Source of the DNA: Chloroflexota bacterium
GTDB lineage: Bacteria; Chloroflexota; Anaerolineae; Aggregatilineales; Phototrophicaceae
NCBI GenBank assembly: GCA_011525385.1
Contig: WTGF01000122.1
Coordinates: 1 to 64,000 of the forward strand
Length of the DNA: 64,000 nucleotides
Reading direction: 5' to 3'
The position numbers and the translations under genes are program-made. The notes below the pieces were generated by a model. It had not been told where the DNA came from. It searched no databases and saw only the letters and a program-made list of their open reading frames with translations. Of this stretch, positions 1 through 9,022 are shown one piece after another; positions within the stretch are counted from its first letter, which is position 1; every line of letters begins with the position of its first letter.

Positions 1-42
1 CCAACGAAAAACTGTCATGTCCTCAGATCTTGGAAGGGGGTA

Positions 43-55
43 CCCCCCCCCCCCC
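43..55. repeat. 13-nt poly-C tract
   Basis: A run of 13 C residues follows a run of five G (36-40), about 145 bases before the anmK start. Directly after it, ATACTGT occurs twice (62-68 and 73-79) with an 11-base period. Such tracts can vary in length by slippage, but it lies outside any gene and could also be a read or assembly effect at a contig edge. Confidence 0.6.
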
Positions 56-158
56 GTATACATACTGTATCTATACTGTTACTCAAAAACGGGTCAAGAT
101 CAGGGCAACTTGCGGGGTATTGGAGGACGAATTGCGCTCTGTCCTCGCGGCCTTGTGC

Positions 159-164
159 TAGAAT
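159..164 (+). promoter_or_regulatory. Possible extended -10 box before anmK
   Basis: TGCTAGAAT at 156-164 matches an extended -10 (TGn plus TAGAAT). No good -35 hexamer lies at the normal distance; TTGCGC at 132-137 is too far (21-base spacer). The site is 36 bases before the anmK GTG start. Weak evidence from sequence alone. Confidence 0.3.
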
Positions 165-200
165 GCAGCCATAATTGAACGAAGCAGCGGGGCAGGTCAC

Positions 201-1391
201 GTGCTCATAATCGGTCTGATGTCCGGCACTTCCGCGGATGGCGTCGACGCGGCCCTCTTTGAAATCGAGGGCGTCCCGGGCGACTTGAAAACACGCCTGA
301 TACATGGACGCACCTGCGCCTACGAGCCCGCCATGCGCGAAACTATCCTGGGGTGTTGCGATGTCGACCGAAGCCGTGTGCATAAGATCGCGGAACTGAA
401 CGTGTCATTGGCGGAGGTATTCGCGGATAGCGCCATACAGTTGATCGCCGAGACAAGCGTAAGTCGCGAAGACGTTGACCTCATCGGATCGCACGGTCAG
501 ACAATATGGCACAACGTGCGCCCCGACGGGCGGGTAAGCGCGTCGCTGCAAATCGTGGAAGCGGCGATCCTCGCCGAAAGAACGGGTATCACGACCATAA
601 GCAATTTTCGCGCTCGCGATATCGCCCTGGGCGGACAAGGCGCGCCGCTCACCAGCTATGTGGACTGGCTCTTGCTCCGACATCCGCGATATTGGCGCGC
701 CATACAAAACATTGGCGGCATGGGCAACGTGACTTTCTTGCCCCCGCTCAACAACGAGCGCGATCGGCCAATCGCCTTCGATACGGGTCCGGGAAACGCG
801 CTTCTGGATGCCGCCGTCGGCCATTTTAGCGGCGGCAAGCTCACCTATGATCACGCTGGCGAGATTGCGAAACGCGGTCGGATGAACGAAGAATGGTTGG
901 AGGTCTTACTTCAGCATCCCTATTATCAGAGAGGATACCCGAAGACCACCGGTCGGGAAACCTTCGGTACGGCGGCAGCGCTGGAATTAGTCGCCCAGGC
1001 GGCGGCGCGCGGTCTGAGCGAGACTGAGATCATCGCCACCTTGACTGCCCTGACCGCTACCAATATCTCAGAAGCCTACAGGCGATTCGCTCCCGCACCT
1101 GTTCAGGAGGTGATTATTGGCGGCGGCGGACGCCATAATCCGGTAATAGTGGCCATGTTGCGCGACCTGTTGGCGCCGGCGCGCGTATTGAGTCATGAAG
1201 ACATTGGTATGAACAGCGACTTTAAGGAAGCGCTCGTATTCGCGGTATTGGCTTATGAATCCTGGCACGGCCGCCCGGGGACCATGCCCGCTTTTACCGG
1301 AGCAAGCGGAGCGGCTGTTCTGGGGCAGATCACGCCTGGGGCGAACTTCTCGCAGCTTTCGCGGCGGTCCTGGTCTGTAGTGTCAGATTGA
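201..1391 (+). CDS. anmK: Anhydro-N-acetylmuramic acid kinase
   Basis: 396 aa, close to the usual AnmK length of about 370-390. The protein opens with the family hallmark GLMSGTSADGVD (residues 5-16), the phosphate-binding loop of this ASKHA-fold kinase, and has the FDTGPGN motif near residue 194 and a GGGGRHNP segment near 308. AnmK phosphorylates and opens 1,6-anhydro-N-acetylmuramic acid to give MurNAc-6-phosphate during cytoplasmic recycling of cell-wall sugars. The start is GTG at 201, which puts the motif at the extreme N-terminus as in homologues. No other wall-recycling gene (murQ, nagZ) is visible next to it. The next gene on this strand is 154 bases away, so it is probably transcribed alone. 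Confidence 0.95.
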   Translation: MLIIGLMSGTSADGVDAALFEIEGVPGDLKTRLIHGRTCAYEPAMRETILGCCDVDRSRVHKIAELNVSLAEVFADSAIQLIAETSVSREDVDLIGSHGQTIWHNVRPDGRVSASLQIVEAAILAERTGITTISNFRARDIALGGQGAPLTSYVDWLLLRHPRYWRAIQNIGGMGNVTFLPPLNNERDRPIAFDTGPGNALLDAAVGHFSGGKLTYDHAGEIAKRGRMNEEWLEVLLQHPYYQRGYPKTTGRETFGTAAALELVAQAAARGLSETEIIATLTALTATNISEAYRRFAPAPVQEVIIGGGGRHNPVIVAMLRDLLAPARVLSHEDIGMNSDFKEALVFAVLAYESWHGRPGTMPAFTGASGAAVLGQITPGANFSQLSRRSWSVVSD

Positions 1392-1545
1392 TTTGGCTGA
1401 TTTCTGCTTAGACGCATGGCAACTCCAAGAACCGGCGCCGTCAGGGTAAATGACATGCGGCAGAACAATGAACGACATCCTTATTGCCCGCTCAGTTCCT
1501 TCAAGGGTGCGGTATGGTGATTTCAAGGAGTGAGGTCGAGCCCGA

Positions 1546-2520
1546 ATGCGCGAGTTGATGTCGCGACTGTTTCGTCCCATGCGCAACTGGTGGGCCGCTC
1601 GCCGCGCGTCGACCAAGGAACTGCCTCATGTCCTTCTGACGGCGCTGCGCAATTTCAGCCGATACGGTTCGCGTCAATCGGCTGCGCTGGCCTTTTATTC
1701 TCTATTCTCGGTATTCCCGCTGACACTCCTGGTGGCTGTGGTTGTGAGCGGGCTGTTGGAACCAGCCGTCGCCCAGGAACAGATCGCGAATGGACTGAGC
1801 CGTTTGTTGCCCGCAGAAACGGTCACTTATATTCAAGAGGTCTTGGACGATTCATTGCAGCAAGCCAGGTCTTTCGGCGTCGTCGCCATTCTGGCGCTGA
1901 TCTGGTCGTCGTTGACCTTCTTCTCCAATCTCACCGCATCGCTGGACGAGATTTTCGACGTGCCCGAACGACGTGGCATCTGGAGCTTGCGCGTACTAGC
2001 GGTATTGATGAGCATCACGCTGGTGATTCTGGTGGTCGTTTCTTTCCTGACATCCGGCGTATTGAGGCTGGTATCGATTCTGCTGCTGGATCAACCGAGC
2101 CTTTGGGTTTCTGTGGGCAGCTTGTTCTTGCCGATCGGTCTTGATGTTGTGATTTTCGCTATGCTCTTCCGCTTTGTTCCCGCGCGCTTTGTGCATTGGG
2201 ACGCGGTATTGCCAGCGGCGATCTTTGGCGCCATTGGCTGGGAATTAGCGAAGGCGGGATTCGCGTATTACCTGAACAACCTGGCCGGATTCCAGTTCAT
2301 TTACGGCGGTATCGCAACGGCGATTGTTTTGCTGTTCTGGGCAAATCTTATCGCCGCGATATTCTTGCTGAGCGCGGAATTTTGCGCCCGCCTCAACGAG
2401 TGGATCATTCGACAAGACCCGGGTCAACCCAGTACGAACAGGTCGTATAGCATCGCCATTCGCAACGGTCAGATCGAGGTACGAGTGCCGGAAGAACGAC
2501 GGGTGGCCAGTGGCAAGTAG
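1546..2520 (+). CDS. YihY/BrkB-family membrane protein
   Basis: 324 aa. About six hydrophobic spans are visible: roughly residues 46-68, 110-130, 147-170, 185-205, 220-240 and 250-277. The N-terminal segment with YGSRQSAALAFYSLFSVFPL and the later FRFVPARFVHWDAVLPAAIFGAIGWELAK are typical of the YihY/BrkB (UPF0761) family. The same family was once annotated as ribonuclease BN, which is not supported. Molecular function is not established; the protein is an integral inner-membrane protein. The charged C-terminal tail (after about residue 285) is probably cytosolic. The ATG at 1546 gives an N-terminal basic amphipathic stretch before the first span. It converges with the ABC-2 permease gene on the opposite strand. 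Confidence 0.85.
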   Translation: MRELMSRLFRPMRNWWAARRASTKELPHVLLTALRNFSRYGSRQSAALAFYSLFSVFPLTLLVAVVVSGLLEPAVAQEQIANGLSRLLPAETVTYIQEVLDDSLQQARSFGVVAILALIWSSLTFFSNLTASLDEIFDVPERRGIWSLRVLAVLMSITLVILVVVSFLTSGVLRLVSILLLDQPSLWVSVGSLFLPIGLDVVIFAMLFRFVPARFVHWDAVLPAAIFGAIGWELAKAGFAYYLNNLAGFQFIYGGIATAIVLLFWANLIAAIFLLSAEFCARLNEWIIRQDPGQPSTNRSYSIAIRNGQIEVRVPEERRVASGK

Positions 2521-2554
2521 CGACATCAGCGAATTTCCTGCAAGAAGGGCGATT

Positions 2555-3409
2555 CTATCCAACCCGCTTGAGTTTCCCGCTGCGTTTGGCGTAATCTTCC
2601 GCCATCTTGAAGGCCCGTATCCCGACAGGCAACAGGACCACACCCAATACCAGAAGCGGGACGATGAAGGCCATTAGTTCGGATACCGGTTTTCCATCGA
2701 GAACCGCGGCGCGGACGCCATCGAGCACGTAGGTGATTGGAGAAAACACGGCAATCGATTGCATCCATTCCGGCAAGACCGTAATCGGATAATAGACGCC
2801 CGATATCAGCAAAAACGAGGCTTGAACCACGCTGGTCATCTGGGCGCCGCGCTCGGGGTAGAGCAAGGGCAGAATGCTCGCTACTATACCGATCGAGATT
2901 AGAGACAGACTGCCCGCCAGGATCACTAGCGCTGCCCCAGCCAGGTTTGCTCGGGACAGATCCAACTGAAAGAAGAGCGCGGTCGTCCCGCCAATAATCA
3001 GTGCCGTCAGCAGACTGTAAATCAATGAATAGGCGGTTTGGCCGACAAGGTGGACCCAACGCTTGACAGGCGCCATCAAGGTGTATTCGATGGTGCCTTC
3101 CCAGCGCTCCCAGGCGATCACCTCGCTGGTCAGCATGAAAATGTTTGACAAGTAATGCCAAACCAGGGTCCCGATGATCAGGTACATCGTCAGGTACTGC
3201 ACATCGAAACCTGGCGCCGTGCCGGTCAAGGCTTCCGCGCCCTGGGCGATGAATATGACCGAGAGCGCAGTCGTCAGCGAATAGAAGAACCAGACGACTT
3301 CCCAACCCCAATAGCGTCTGGTCAGATGCCAATTGCGCGCCAAAAACGCGTAGGATTGCAAGACCTCAAGCCGCAGAGTGGCGAAGCCATGCCGTAAGGT
3401 CTGTCCCAT
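2555..3409 (-). CDS. ABC-2 type transporter permease
   Basis: 284 aa with six predicted membrane spans and a long cytosolic N-terminus containing RYWGWEVVWFFYSL. The stretch around ISGVYYPITVLPEWMQ (about residues 202-217) is a conserved feature of the ABC-2 permease family, which includes polysaccharide and drug exporters such as DrrB- or NodJ-like proteins. It follows the ATPase gene at 3423-4328 on the same strand with a 13-base gap, so the two form a simple export operon. The substrate cannot be told from sequence. The start ATG at 3409 is the only sensible one before the first hydrophobic segment. Confidence 0.85.
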   Translation of the reverse strand: MGQTLRHGFATLRLEVLQSYAFLARNWHLTRRYWGWEVVWFFYSLTTALSVIFIAQGAEALTGTAPGFDVQYLTMYLIIGTLVWHYLSNIFMLTSEVIAWERWEGTIEYTLMAPVKRWVHLVGQTAYSLIYSLLTALIIGGTTALFFQLDLSRANLAGAALVILAGSLSLISIGIVASILPLLYPERGAQMTSVVQASFLLISGVYYPITVLPEWMQSIAVFSPITYVLDGVRAAVLDGKPVSELMAFIVPLLVLGVVLLPVGIRAFKMAEDYAKRSGKLKRVG

Positions 3410-3422
3410 CAGTAGAGCCTTT

Positions 3423-4328
3423 CTATTCCAGTAGCGGCGTTTCCATGTTGTCTCGGTCCACCAGTTGCTCGCCGGTCAGCACCATGAAGACGTCTTCCAG
3501 CGTGGGTTGAAACCCATTGCGCGCGATGCTGCGTTTGAGATTGGCCGGCGTATCTGTGGCGACCAGCTTGCCGTTGTGTATGACGGAGACGCGATCGCAA
3601 AGCATGTTGGCTTCTTCCATGTCGTGCGTCGTTATCAAAATGGTGGCGTCATGGGCATCGCGCAGTTCCTCAATGAATGCGTGTACTTCGCGCTTGGAGC
3701 GCGGATCCAGGCCGGTTGTCGGTTCATCGAGCAATAGCAGAATCGGCGATGTCAGGAATGCGCGCGCGATCGCCACTTTCTGTTGCATGCCCCGGCTCAT
3801 CTCTTCCATAGGCTCGTCATATGAGGACTTCTTCAAGCCCAGGCGGCTCATGATCTCGTAGGCTTTCACAGCGGCTTCGGCGCCGGTGACGCCATAGAGC
3901 CTGGCGCCGTAGAGCAGGTTCTCCATTGGGCTCAGTTTCTTGAAAAACGCGGCGTCTACCGAAACCCGGCTGATCAATTGTTTGACTGCCATATCGTGTT
4001 CGTCGATATCGATCCCGAAGACAGCGGCGCTGCCTTTGTCGGCTTTGAGGAGCGTTGAGATAAGACGAATCAAAGTCGATTTGCCCGAGCCATTCGGGCC
4101 GAGCACTCCGAAAATCTCCCCTCGTTTGATGGCAAAGGTAACATGATCGACGGCGACTACCGGTTCTTTGTCTCCGGATTTGACCGTCCGCAGGTCATCT
4201 GGCGTCGGGAGTTCATATTTTGCCCCGAGCAGACGCTTCCAAAGTGGCGGCCCCGGCAAGTGGAAATACTTGGTGATGTTCCTGACCACGAGCGCGTGTT
4301 CAGTATCTGGCAATGGTCTTGCGAGCAT
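3423..4328 (-). CDS. ABC transporter ATP-binding protein, partner of the ABC-2 permease
   Basis: 301 aa, one nucleotide-binding domain with a long N-terminal extension of about 60 residues before the beta-sheet lobe. Walker A GPNGSGKST (about residues 77-85), signature SRGMQQKVAIARAF (about 158-171), Walker B LLLLDEPTTGLDP and the switch histidine in ITTHDMEEA are all intact, so it should be active. The SRGMQQ form of the signature is typical of the DrrA/CcmA/YadG-like exporters that work with ABC-2 permeases. The C-terminal part after about residue 245 holds the LEDVFMVLTG segment common in this group. It is the first gene of a two-gene operon with the permease. Substrate unknown; drug, lipid or polysaccharide export are all possible. 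Confidence 0.9.
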   Translation of the reverse strand: MLARPLPDTEHALVVRNITKYFHLPGPPLWKRLLGAKYELPTPDDLRTVKSGDKEPVVAVDHVTFAIKRGEIFGVLGPNGSGKSTLIRLISTLLKADKGSAAVFGIDIDEHDMAVKQLISRVSVDAAFFKKLSPMENLLYGARLYGVTGAEAAVKAYEIMSRLGLKKSSYDEPMEEMSRGMQQKVAIARAFLTSPILLLLDEPTTGLDPRSKREVHAFIEELRDAHDATILITTHDMEEANMLCDRVSVIHNGKLVATDTPANLKRSIARNGFQPTLEDVFMVLTGEQLVDRDNMETPLLE

Positions 4329-4593
4329 CTTGATCTCCTAATGGATTGAGCGAAGGCAGACTCACGATTTGGGAATCTGGCTACGACGCTCTGCAGCATT
4401 GTAGACTTGCCCGCTTTCGTGGAAAAGGTTTGTCCCTTTTGGATTTGCGGGTCTGGCGACCTGAGCGCAACTCTGGTCAGATTGAAGTTTGAGCACTTGA
4501 CTTTGTGAGGATATGTGAACCTTTTTGAATTGTCAAGACCCTTATTGTACAATTATGAGCCTTACCATATCGGGATGGTATGGGGTTTTTTCA

Positions 4594-4622
4594 CCACAGC
4601 CGCTCGGCGCGTAACCGGCGAA
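4594..4622 (+). repeat. Dispersed repeat E, copy 1
   Basis: The segment beginning ACAGCCGCTCGGCGCG and ending CCGGCGAA matches 57760-57786 with about two differences. A shorter match, ACAGCCGCTCGGCG, is at 11601-11614. All copies lie between genes. Confidence 0.6.
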
Positions 4623-4775
4623 TTTGGGCTACCGCGCTCACACAAAATAATAAACCTGCTCGGCTACCGCAGATCGCGGTTTATCAAAAAAGAGGCACAG
4701 AGGGGCTTATGTTGCGGTGTATGTGTTTGGGAGCTTGCGCGGACGCCTGCAAGGCCGCAGCAGAGAGGGCTATGT

Positions 4776-4805
4776 TTCGGGCGACCTGATAGGACGCCCC
4801 TGCGG
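4776..4805. repeat. Palindromic GGGCGACC repeat A, copy 1
   Basis: GGGCGACCTGATAGGACGCC forms an imperfect hairpin followed by CCTGCGG. It matches copies at 8994-9022 and 16381-16410, and is related in design to those at 15211-15240 and 40567-40594. Confidence 0.7.
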
Positions 4806-4909
4806 ACTCAGACATAGGTCTGTAGGGGTCAAGTCCTGTTGCGCGCGTAGACGCCCTGGAGCCGGTCGGGGAAGGGGGCAGTATTTCAACAGACTCATGT
4901 GGCGCATCC

Positions 4910-6730
4910 CTAGCCCCCCGCTTTGGCGAACATCTCTCTGGCGGTCTCGACGTAGTCCAGGGATTGATGCCGAAAATAGGTATTGTAAAGATCCGCGTAA
5001 TGGCCGCCCAGCTTAATCAGATCTTCATGGTCTCCCGTTTCAATGATCTCCCCGTCGCGCAAGACAATGATCCGGTCGGCGCTGCGCACGGTACTCAAAC
5101 GATGAGCGATAAGAATTGACGTAGAGCGCGAAAGAATAAGGTCAATCGCATCTTGTATCTGTGACTCGGTAAAGGGGTCTATGCTGGCTGTCGCCTCATC
5201 CAGTATGAAAATGGACGGTTTCTGGACGAGCACCCGCAAAAGACTGACCAACTGACGCTGCCCCATGCTCAGGCGCGCGCCACGCTCGCCGACATCGGTT
5301 TCCAAGCCCTCCGGCATGCTGTCAAGCCATTCGCCGTCCCCTATGCTCAGGGCGATCTCGCTGATGTCTTCCAGCGTCGCATTTGGATTGCTGTAGCGAA
5401 TGTTTTCCAGGACAGTTCCGCTGAAAAGGAAGGGCTGCTGCGGCACTATCCCCAGTTTGGAGCGGTATGATTTGAGATCAAGCGCGCGTATGTCCAGGCC
5501 ATCAATCCGTATAGCGCCCTTCTGGAACTCATAGTAGCGGGTGATGAGCTTGGCAATGGAGCTTTTGCCAGCGCCGGTGTGACCCACAAAGGCGACGTTT
5601 TCGCCCGGCTTGATTTCCAGGTCAAAATCTTTGAGAACAGGCTCGCCACGGTCATAAGCGAAGCTGACATTGTCGAACTTAATGGTCCCGTCAAGTTGGC
5701 TAAGTTTGTGGTTGCCGACTTGCGCGACCGTGTTTTCCGCGTCTATCAGAGCGAAGATGCGTTCGGCAGCGCTGAGGCCCTGCTGAAACTGGCTCCAGAA
5801 GGAGGCCAGGTTCATAAAGGGGAACCAGAAGCGGTCGACGCCTTGAATGAAGAGGAACCAGGCGCCGGCGGTGATGGCGCCGCCGATGACGGAATTTGCG
5901 CCGACCCAGACGATGATCGAGAGCGCGAGCGCCGAAAGTACGCCCATCGTCGGGAAAACCAGGGACATCACGAAGCCCTTGCGCAGGTTAATGCCATAAC
6001 TCAAGTTGTTCACCAGGGTGAATTCGCTATAGATCATTTGCTCCTGTCGAAAGTTTTTGGCGACGCTGATGCCCGTCACGCTTTCTTGAATATTGTCGTT
6101 GACGACGGCCATGGCGCGGGCGCCTTGCCGCGTGACAATCCGCGCCAAATAACGGAAGAGCAGGGAAGCCATGACCACCATGGGCATGGTCAGCAGCAAT
6201 ACGATGGTCAACTCGACAGAGTAGGTTAGCAAGGCGAGAAAGAGGATAATGACCGAAAGAAACTGAGAAACGACTTCGCTACCCAGCAACATGACATCGC
6301 CGAATTCTTGTGTATCGCTGGTGATACGGCTGACGACAGTACCGGTTTTGTGCCGGTCGTAAAAGGCGAGATCACGATCGATGGCGGCCGCGAAGGCGTC
6401 TTTGCGCATTTCCGCCACGATCTTGCCGATCACATCGACGGTGAATCTTCGCCTGCCGTAGTTGCAGATATATTCGCCAATCGCGATTGCGGCCAGCATT
6501 ACGAAGAGAAAACCTAGTACATCGCTGTGTTTGACCAGCTCGTCAACAGCGGCGCTGATGATGACGGGACGAACCGCGCGCGCCGCGCCAACGACGAGGA
6601 ATCCCAGCAGAGCCAAGAGCACTAGCCGTTTGTGATGGGACAGGTATTGGCCTATGCGCTTAAAGAGATAGACGTCGGTATATTGCCTGTCGTAGGAATC
6701 GCCTTGCAGACCACCGAAAACCGCCGCCAT
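4910..6730 (-). CDS. ABC exporter half-transporter (membrane domain plus ATPase), canonical subunit
   Basis: 606 aa: a six-span exporter membrane domain (about residues 30-330) fused to a nucleotide-binding domain (about 355-590). Walker A GHTGAGKSS, Walker B ending ILDEATASID and the switch histidine in LIAHRLSTVRSAD are intact; the glutamate after Walker B is present. The signature reads LSMGQRQ rather than LSGGQRQ. The gene follows its partner at 6732-8519 with a single base between stop and start, so they are co-translated and most likely form a heterodimer. The partner lacks the catalytic glutamate, so hydrolysis should occur mainly at the site built around this subunit's Walker motifs. 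The substrate is unknown; lipids or drugs are usual for this family. Confidence 0.92.
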   Translation of the reverse strand: MAAVFGGLQGDSYDRQYTDVYLFKRIGQYLSHHKRLVLLALLGFLVVGAARAVRPVIISAAVDELVKHSDVLGFLFVMLAAIAIGEYICNYGRRRFTVDVIGKIVAEMRKDAFAAAIDRDLAFYDRHKTGTVVSRITSDTQEFGDVMLLGSEVVSQFLSVIILFLALLTYSVELTIVLLLTMPMVVMASLLFRYLARIVTRQGARAMAVVNDNIQESVTGISVAKNFRQEQMIYSEFTLVNNLSYGINLRKGFVMSLVFPTMGVLSALALSIIVWVGANSVIGGAITAGAWFLFIQGVDRFWFPFMNLASFWSQFQQGLSAAERIFALIDAENTVAQVGNHKLSQLDGTIKFDNVSFAYDRGEPVLKDFDLEIKPGENVAFVGHTGAGKSSIAKLITRYYEFQKGAIRIDGLDIRALDLKSYRSKLGIVPQQPFLFSGTVLENIRYSNPNATLEDISEIALSIGDGEWLDSMPEGLETDVGERGARLSMGQRQLVSLLRVLVQKPSIFILDEATASIDPFTESQIQDAIDLILSRSTSILIAHRLSTVRSADRIIVLRDGEIIETGDHEDLIKLGGHYADLYNTYFRHQSLDYVETAREMFAKAGG

Positions 6731-6731
6731 G

Positions 6732-8519
6732 TCAATCCCCCGCCCGCGCCAGATTTGACGGATGTTCGTGATAGCGATCGAAGATATGACGATAAGAGCG
6801 CGAGGTCTTCATCAGGCGCTCGTGACTGCCTTGCGCGACAATTCGGCCCTTGCGCAGGACGACAATGTGATCGGCCCAGCGAATCTGTGACAGGCGGTGG
6901 GTGATGAGAAGGGTCGTGCGACCACAGGCCGCCGACCAGATCGCGCGCTGGATTTTGTCTTCGGTAGCGCTGTCGATGGCGCTGGTGCTGTCGTCCAGAA
7001 TGAGAATCGGCGGATCCGTCTGAAAGGCGCGGGCCAGCGCCAATCGCTGTCGTTGTCCGCCGCTAAGCGTCATGCCTCGCTGCCCGATGACTGTCTCGTA
7101 TCCGGCGGGAAAGGAGGAGATGAATTCGTGAGCCTGGGCGGCCTTTGCCGAATCGACGATGCGAGTCATATCGACATTGTTCATGCCAAAAGCGATATTC
7201 TCGGCAACTGAGCGGCTGAACAAGAAAATGTCCTGCTCAATAATACTGATCTGAGAGCGCAGGTCTTGCAAATTCCAGTCGCGCAGGTCTACGCCATCCA
7301 CCAGGATGCGACCGCCGCTGACATCATAGATGCGATTAATCAGCTTGCTGAGCGTACTCTTGCCGGAACCGGTTTGGCCTACGATCGCGACTGTTTGTCC
7401 TGGCTCAATCGAGAATGTAATGTCGCGCAGGATCTCTTCGCTACCGTAGGTGAAGTCTACATTCTCGAAGCTGATCGCGCCGCGAACGTTCCCGCTGTAT
7501 CCGCGCGGATTTCGATCCAGCATGGTCCGGTAATTCAGGACCTCCAAAATGCGTTCCGCGCTGGCATAACCGGAGGCGATACGGGATGTCGAAAACAAGG
7601 AGATGAAGACGGGAAACAAGAAGATATTGATCAAGCCGAGAAAGGCGATCACTTCGCCTTCGACAATGGCGCCAGCGCGAAAGAGCGCGGTGGCATGAAT
7701 CAATGCTGCCACGAAGGTCAGTCCGAAGAGCAACACGGACAAATAACGCGCTTCGAATTCGCCCTGGTCAATGAATCGGTCTCGCACACGGTCCGCCAAG
7801 CATTCAAATGTCTTGATCTCGCTCCCTTCCTGCGCGGCGCCTTTGACGACCTCCAGGCCTTCCAAGGCCTCCGCCAGTCGCGCGTTCATGCGGCCGAAAC
7901 TGCCCCGAACATCTTGCGCGATCGGATGCAAGCGCCGTACAAAGTAGATCTGAACCAGGATGTGCGACACGATGAAAAGCATCGGCGTCAGGATGAGTTG
8001 CGGGTGAATACCCGGCGAAAAGATGGCGGGCGTGATGAGAAACATGTTGGCGCCTATCGTCAAATTGATGCCCGGATTCATCATCAGATTCATTTCGCGG
8101 ACGTCGTTGGTGACGCGGGCCATGGTCTCGCCGACCGGCTGCGTGTCATGATAACTCATGCTCTTGCCCAGCAGGCTGGCGTAAAGCTCGTCGCGAACGT
8201 CGCGCTCGAAGCGTTGGGCAAATACCTCGGCAGAGAAATTGCGCATGAATTGCAGTATTGAGCGCAGAGTCTGCGACGCCATGATGAGCAGAACGCTGTT
8301 GAGCACCAGCTTCGGGGTTTCCTCGTTTAGGAGCAAGATCGCGTCAAAGGCCTTGCCCACCAAGCCAGGAACGACGCCGGCCAGAAAGGCGTTGCTGAAG
8401 GCGCCGACCACCAGTAGAACCGCTGCAATCGGATGCCGGAGAATATGCGAAAGTATGAATCGGAATGCGCTGGTGTGATTGGTCTTAATCGGAGTTTCAA
8501 CGACGAATTCGGCAGACAT
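6732..8519 (-). CDS. ABC exporter half-transporter, subunit with degenerate ATPase site
   Basis: 595 aa with six membrane spans (about residues 20-310) then a nucleotide-binding domain. Walker A GQTGSGKST, signature LSGGQRQRLALARAF and switch histidine ITHRLSQIRWAD are canonical, but the residue after Walker B is aspartate (ILILDDSTSAID) instead of glutamate. This is the known pattern of heterodimeric bacterial exporters such as TM287/288: the Walker motifs of one subunit pair with the atypical signature of the other to make a non-hydrolysing site. The partner gene downstream has that atypical signature (LSMGQ). The pair forms a two-gene operon. The upstream 600 bases are a repeat island with no visible promoter of high quality. 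Confidence 0.92.
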   Translation of the reverse strand: MSAEFVVETPIKTNHTSAFRFILSHILRHPIAAVLLVVGAFSNAFLAGVVPGLVGKAFDAILLLNEETPKLVLNSVLLIMASQTLRSILQFMRNFSAEVFAQRFERDVRDELYASLLGKSMSYHDTQPVGETMARVTNDVREMNLMMNPGINLTIGANMFLITPAIFSPGIHPQLILTPMLFIVSHILVQIYFVRRLHPIAQDVRGSFGRMNARLAEALEGLEVVKGAAQEGSEIKTFECLADRVRDRFIDQGEFEARYLSVLLFGLTFVAALIHATALFRAGAIVEGEVIAFLGLINIFLFPVFISLFSTSRIASGYASAERILEVLNYRTMLDRNPRGYSGNVRGAISFENVDFTYGSEEILRDITFSIEPGQTVAIVGQTGSGKSTLSKLINRIYDVSGGRILVDGVDLRDWNLQDLRSQISIIEQDIFLFSRSVAENIAFGMNNVDMTRIVDSAKAAQAHEFISSFPAGYETVIGQRGMTLSGGQRQRLALARAFQTDPPILILDDSTSAIDSATEDKIQRAIWSAACGRTTLLITHRLSQIRWADHIVVLRKGRIVAQGSHERLMKTSRSYRHIFDRYHEHPSNLARAGD

Positions 8520-8633
8520 CCAATCTCCTCAGTTGCCGACCTTGCCAAAGGGCTAGTGTATATGAACCTGCGCGATTCAAACATAGGCGATCGCGGGGGT
8601 AGTGTATCCTTTTCGATTGCAGCAAAAGCTTTA

Positions 8634-8661
8634 ACCACCGAGGGCACCGAGAGCACCGAGA
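8634..8661. repeat. CACCGAGG-type dispersed repeat B, copy 1
   Basis: ACCACCGAGGGCACCGAG and a second CACCGAG unit follow in tandem. Related copies lie at 20736-20765, inverted at 20888-20922, and more distantly at 21003-21031. This is a known kind of genomic repeat in environmental bacteria that is often mis-called as protein. Confidence 0.75.
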
Positions 8662-8730
8662 ATAATTCTATAGTATTGTTGCTCTCCGCGTCCTCAGTTA
8701 AGTAATGAGAATGCGAAAACGCCATTGCTC

Positions 8731-8830
8731 AACCCCACTCCCCCGGCCTGTTCCCCGTAGCAACGGCTGAGGAGCGGACATGTTTTTCTACCCCATCCCC
8801 GGCCCTTACCCATTGCAATGGGGAAGGGTG
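8731..8830. repeat. C-rich CCCCGGCC dispersed repeat C, two adjacent copies
   Basis: Two copies of a pattern built of CCCCA..CCCCGGCC followed by a short stem with GTAGCAACGG or CATTGCAATGGGG. The version with CCGTAGCAACGG recurs at 37427-37470, and a related one with a GGGGGAGAAGG arm at 40377-40420. Confidence 0.6.
8770..8786 (+). repeat. 17-nt inverted repeat, left arm
   Basis: AGGAGCGGACATGTTTT is the exact reverse complement of 11646-11662. The two arms bracket the membrane-protein gene at 9148-11565. Confidence 0.6.
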
Positions 8831-8993
8831 ACTCGACGATGAATTTGCGGGAAAAATCTCAGAATAGAACAAGAATGAGCATAATAGCCTACCTTCAGTG
8901 TACGCGCTCCCCCTCTCCGATGCTTCGCTAAGGAGCGGAAAGCTTTTCATCGGGCGTGATATCGCCGCAAAACTTGATATTATTGCGGTGATT

Positions 8994-9022
8994 TTCGGGC
9001 GACCTGATAGGTCGCCCCTACA
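8994..9022. repeat. Palindromic GGGCGACC repeat A, copy 2
   Basis: A perfect hairpin: GGGCGACC at 8998-9005, a four-base loop, then GGTCGCCC, followed by CTACAG. Confidence 0.75.

Larger units (their letters stand above)
4329..4909. other. Intergenic repeat island without a credible gene
   Basis: No gene is supported here. Short open frames on the plus strand run through repeat sequence and have no family features. The region holds the element around 4594-4622 (also near 57760), a fragment related to the CACAGAGG family (4691-4706), and a palindromic GGGCGACC repeat (4776-4805). A 10-bp palindrome ATTGTACAAT lies near 4546-4555, about 220 bases before the ABC ATPase start. Confidence 0.7.

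Noticed and set aside
4546-4555. ATTGTACAAT as a fifth copy of the shared operator
   Set aside because: It lacks the two central bases, so arm spacing differs, and it lies before an unrelated ABC exporter.
4565-4591. A terminator from ACCAT/ATGGT with a T-run
   Set aside because: The stem is only five base pairs and no plus-strand gene precedes it.
4515-4817. Short plus-strand frames upstream of the ABC genes
   Set aside because: They run through dispersed repeats and change with repeat phase; no start site or homology.
7266-8261. A 331-codon open frame on the plus strand
   Set aside because: Antisense to the ABC exporter gene at 6732-8519; composition typical of a shadow frame.
8433-8705. 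A short protein containing TEGTESTE
   Set aside because: This peptide is the translation of a CACCGAGG repeat, a known source of false proteins.
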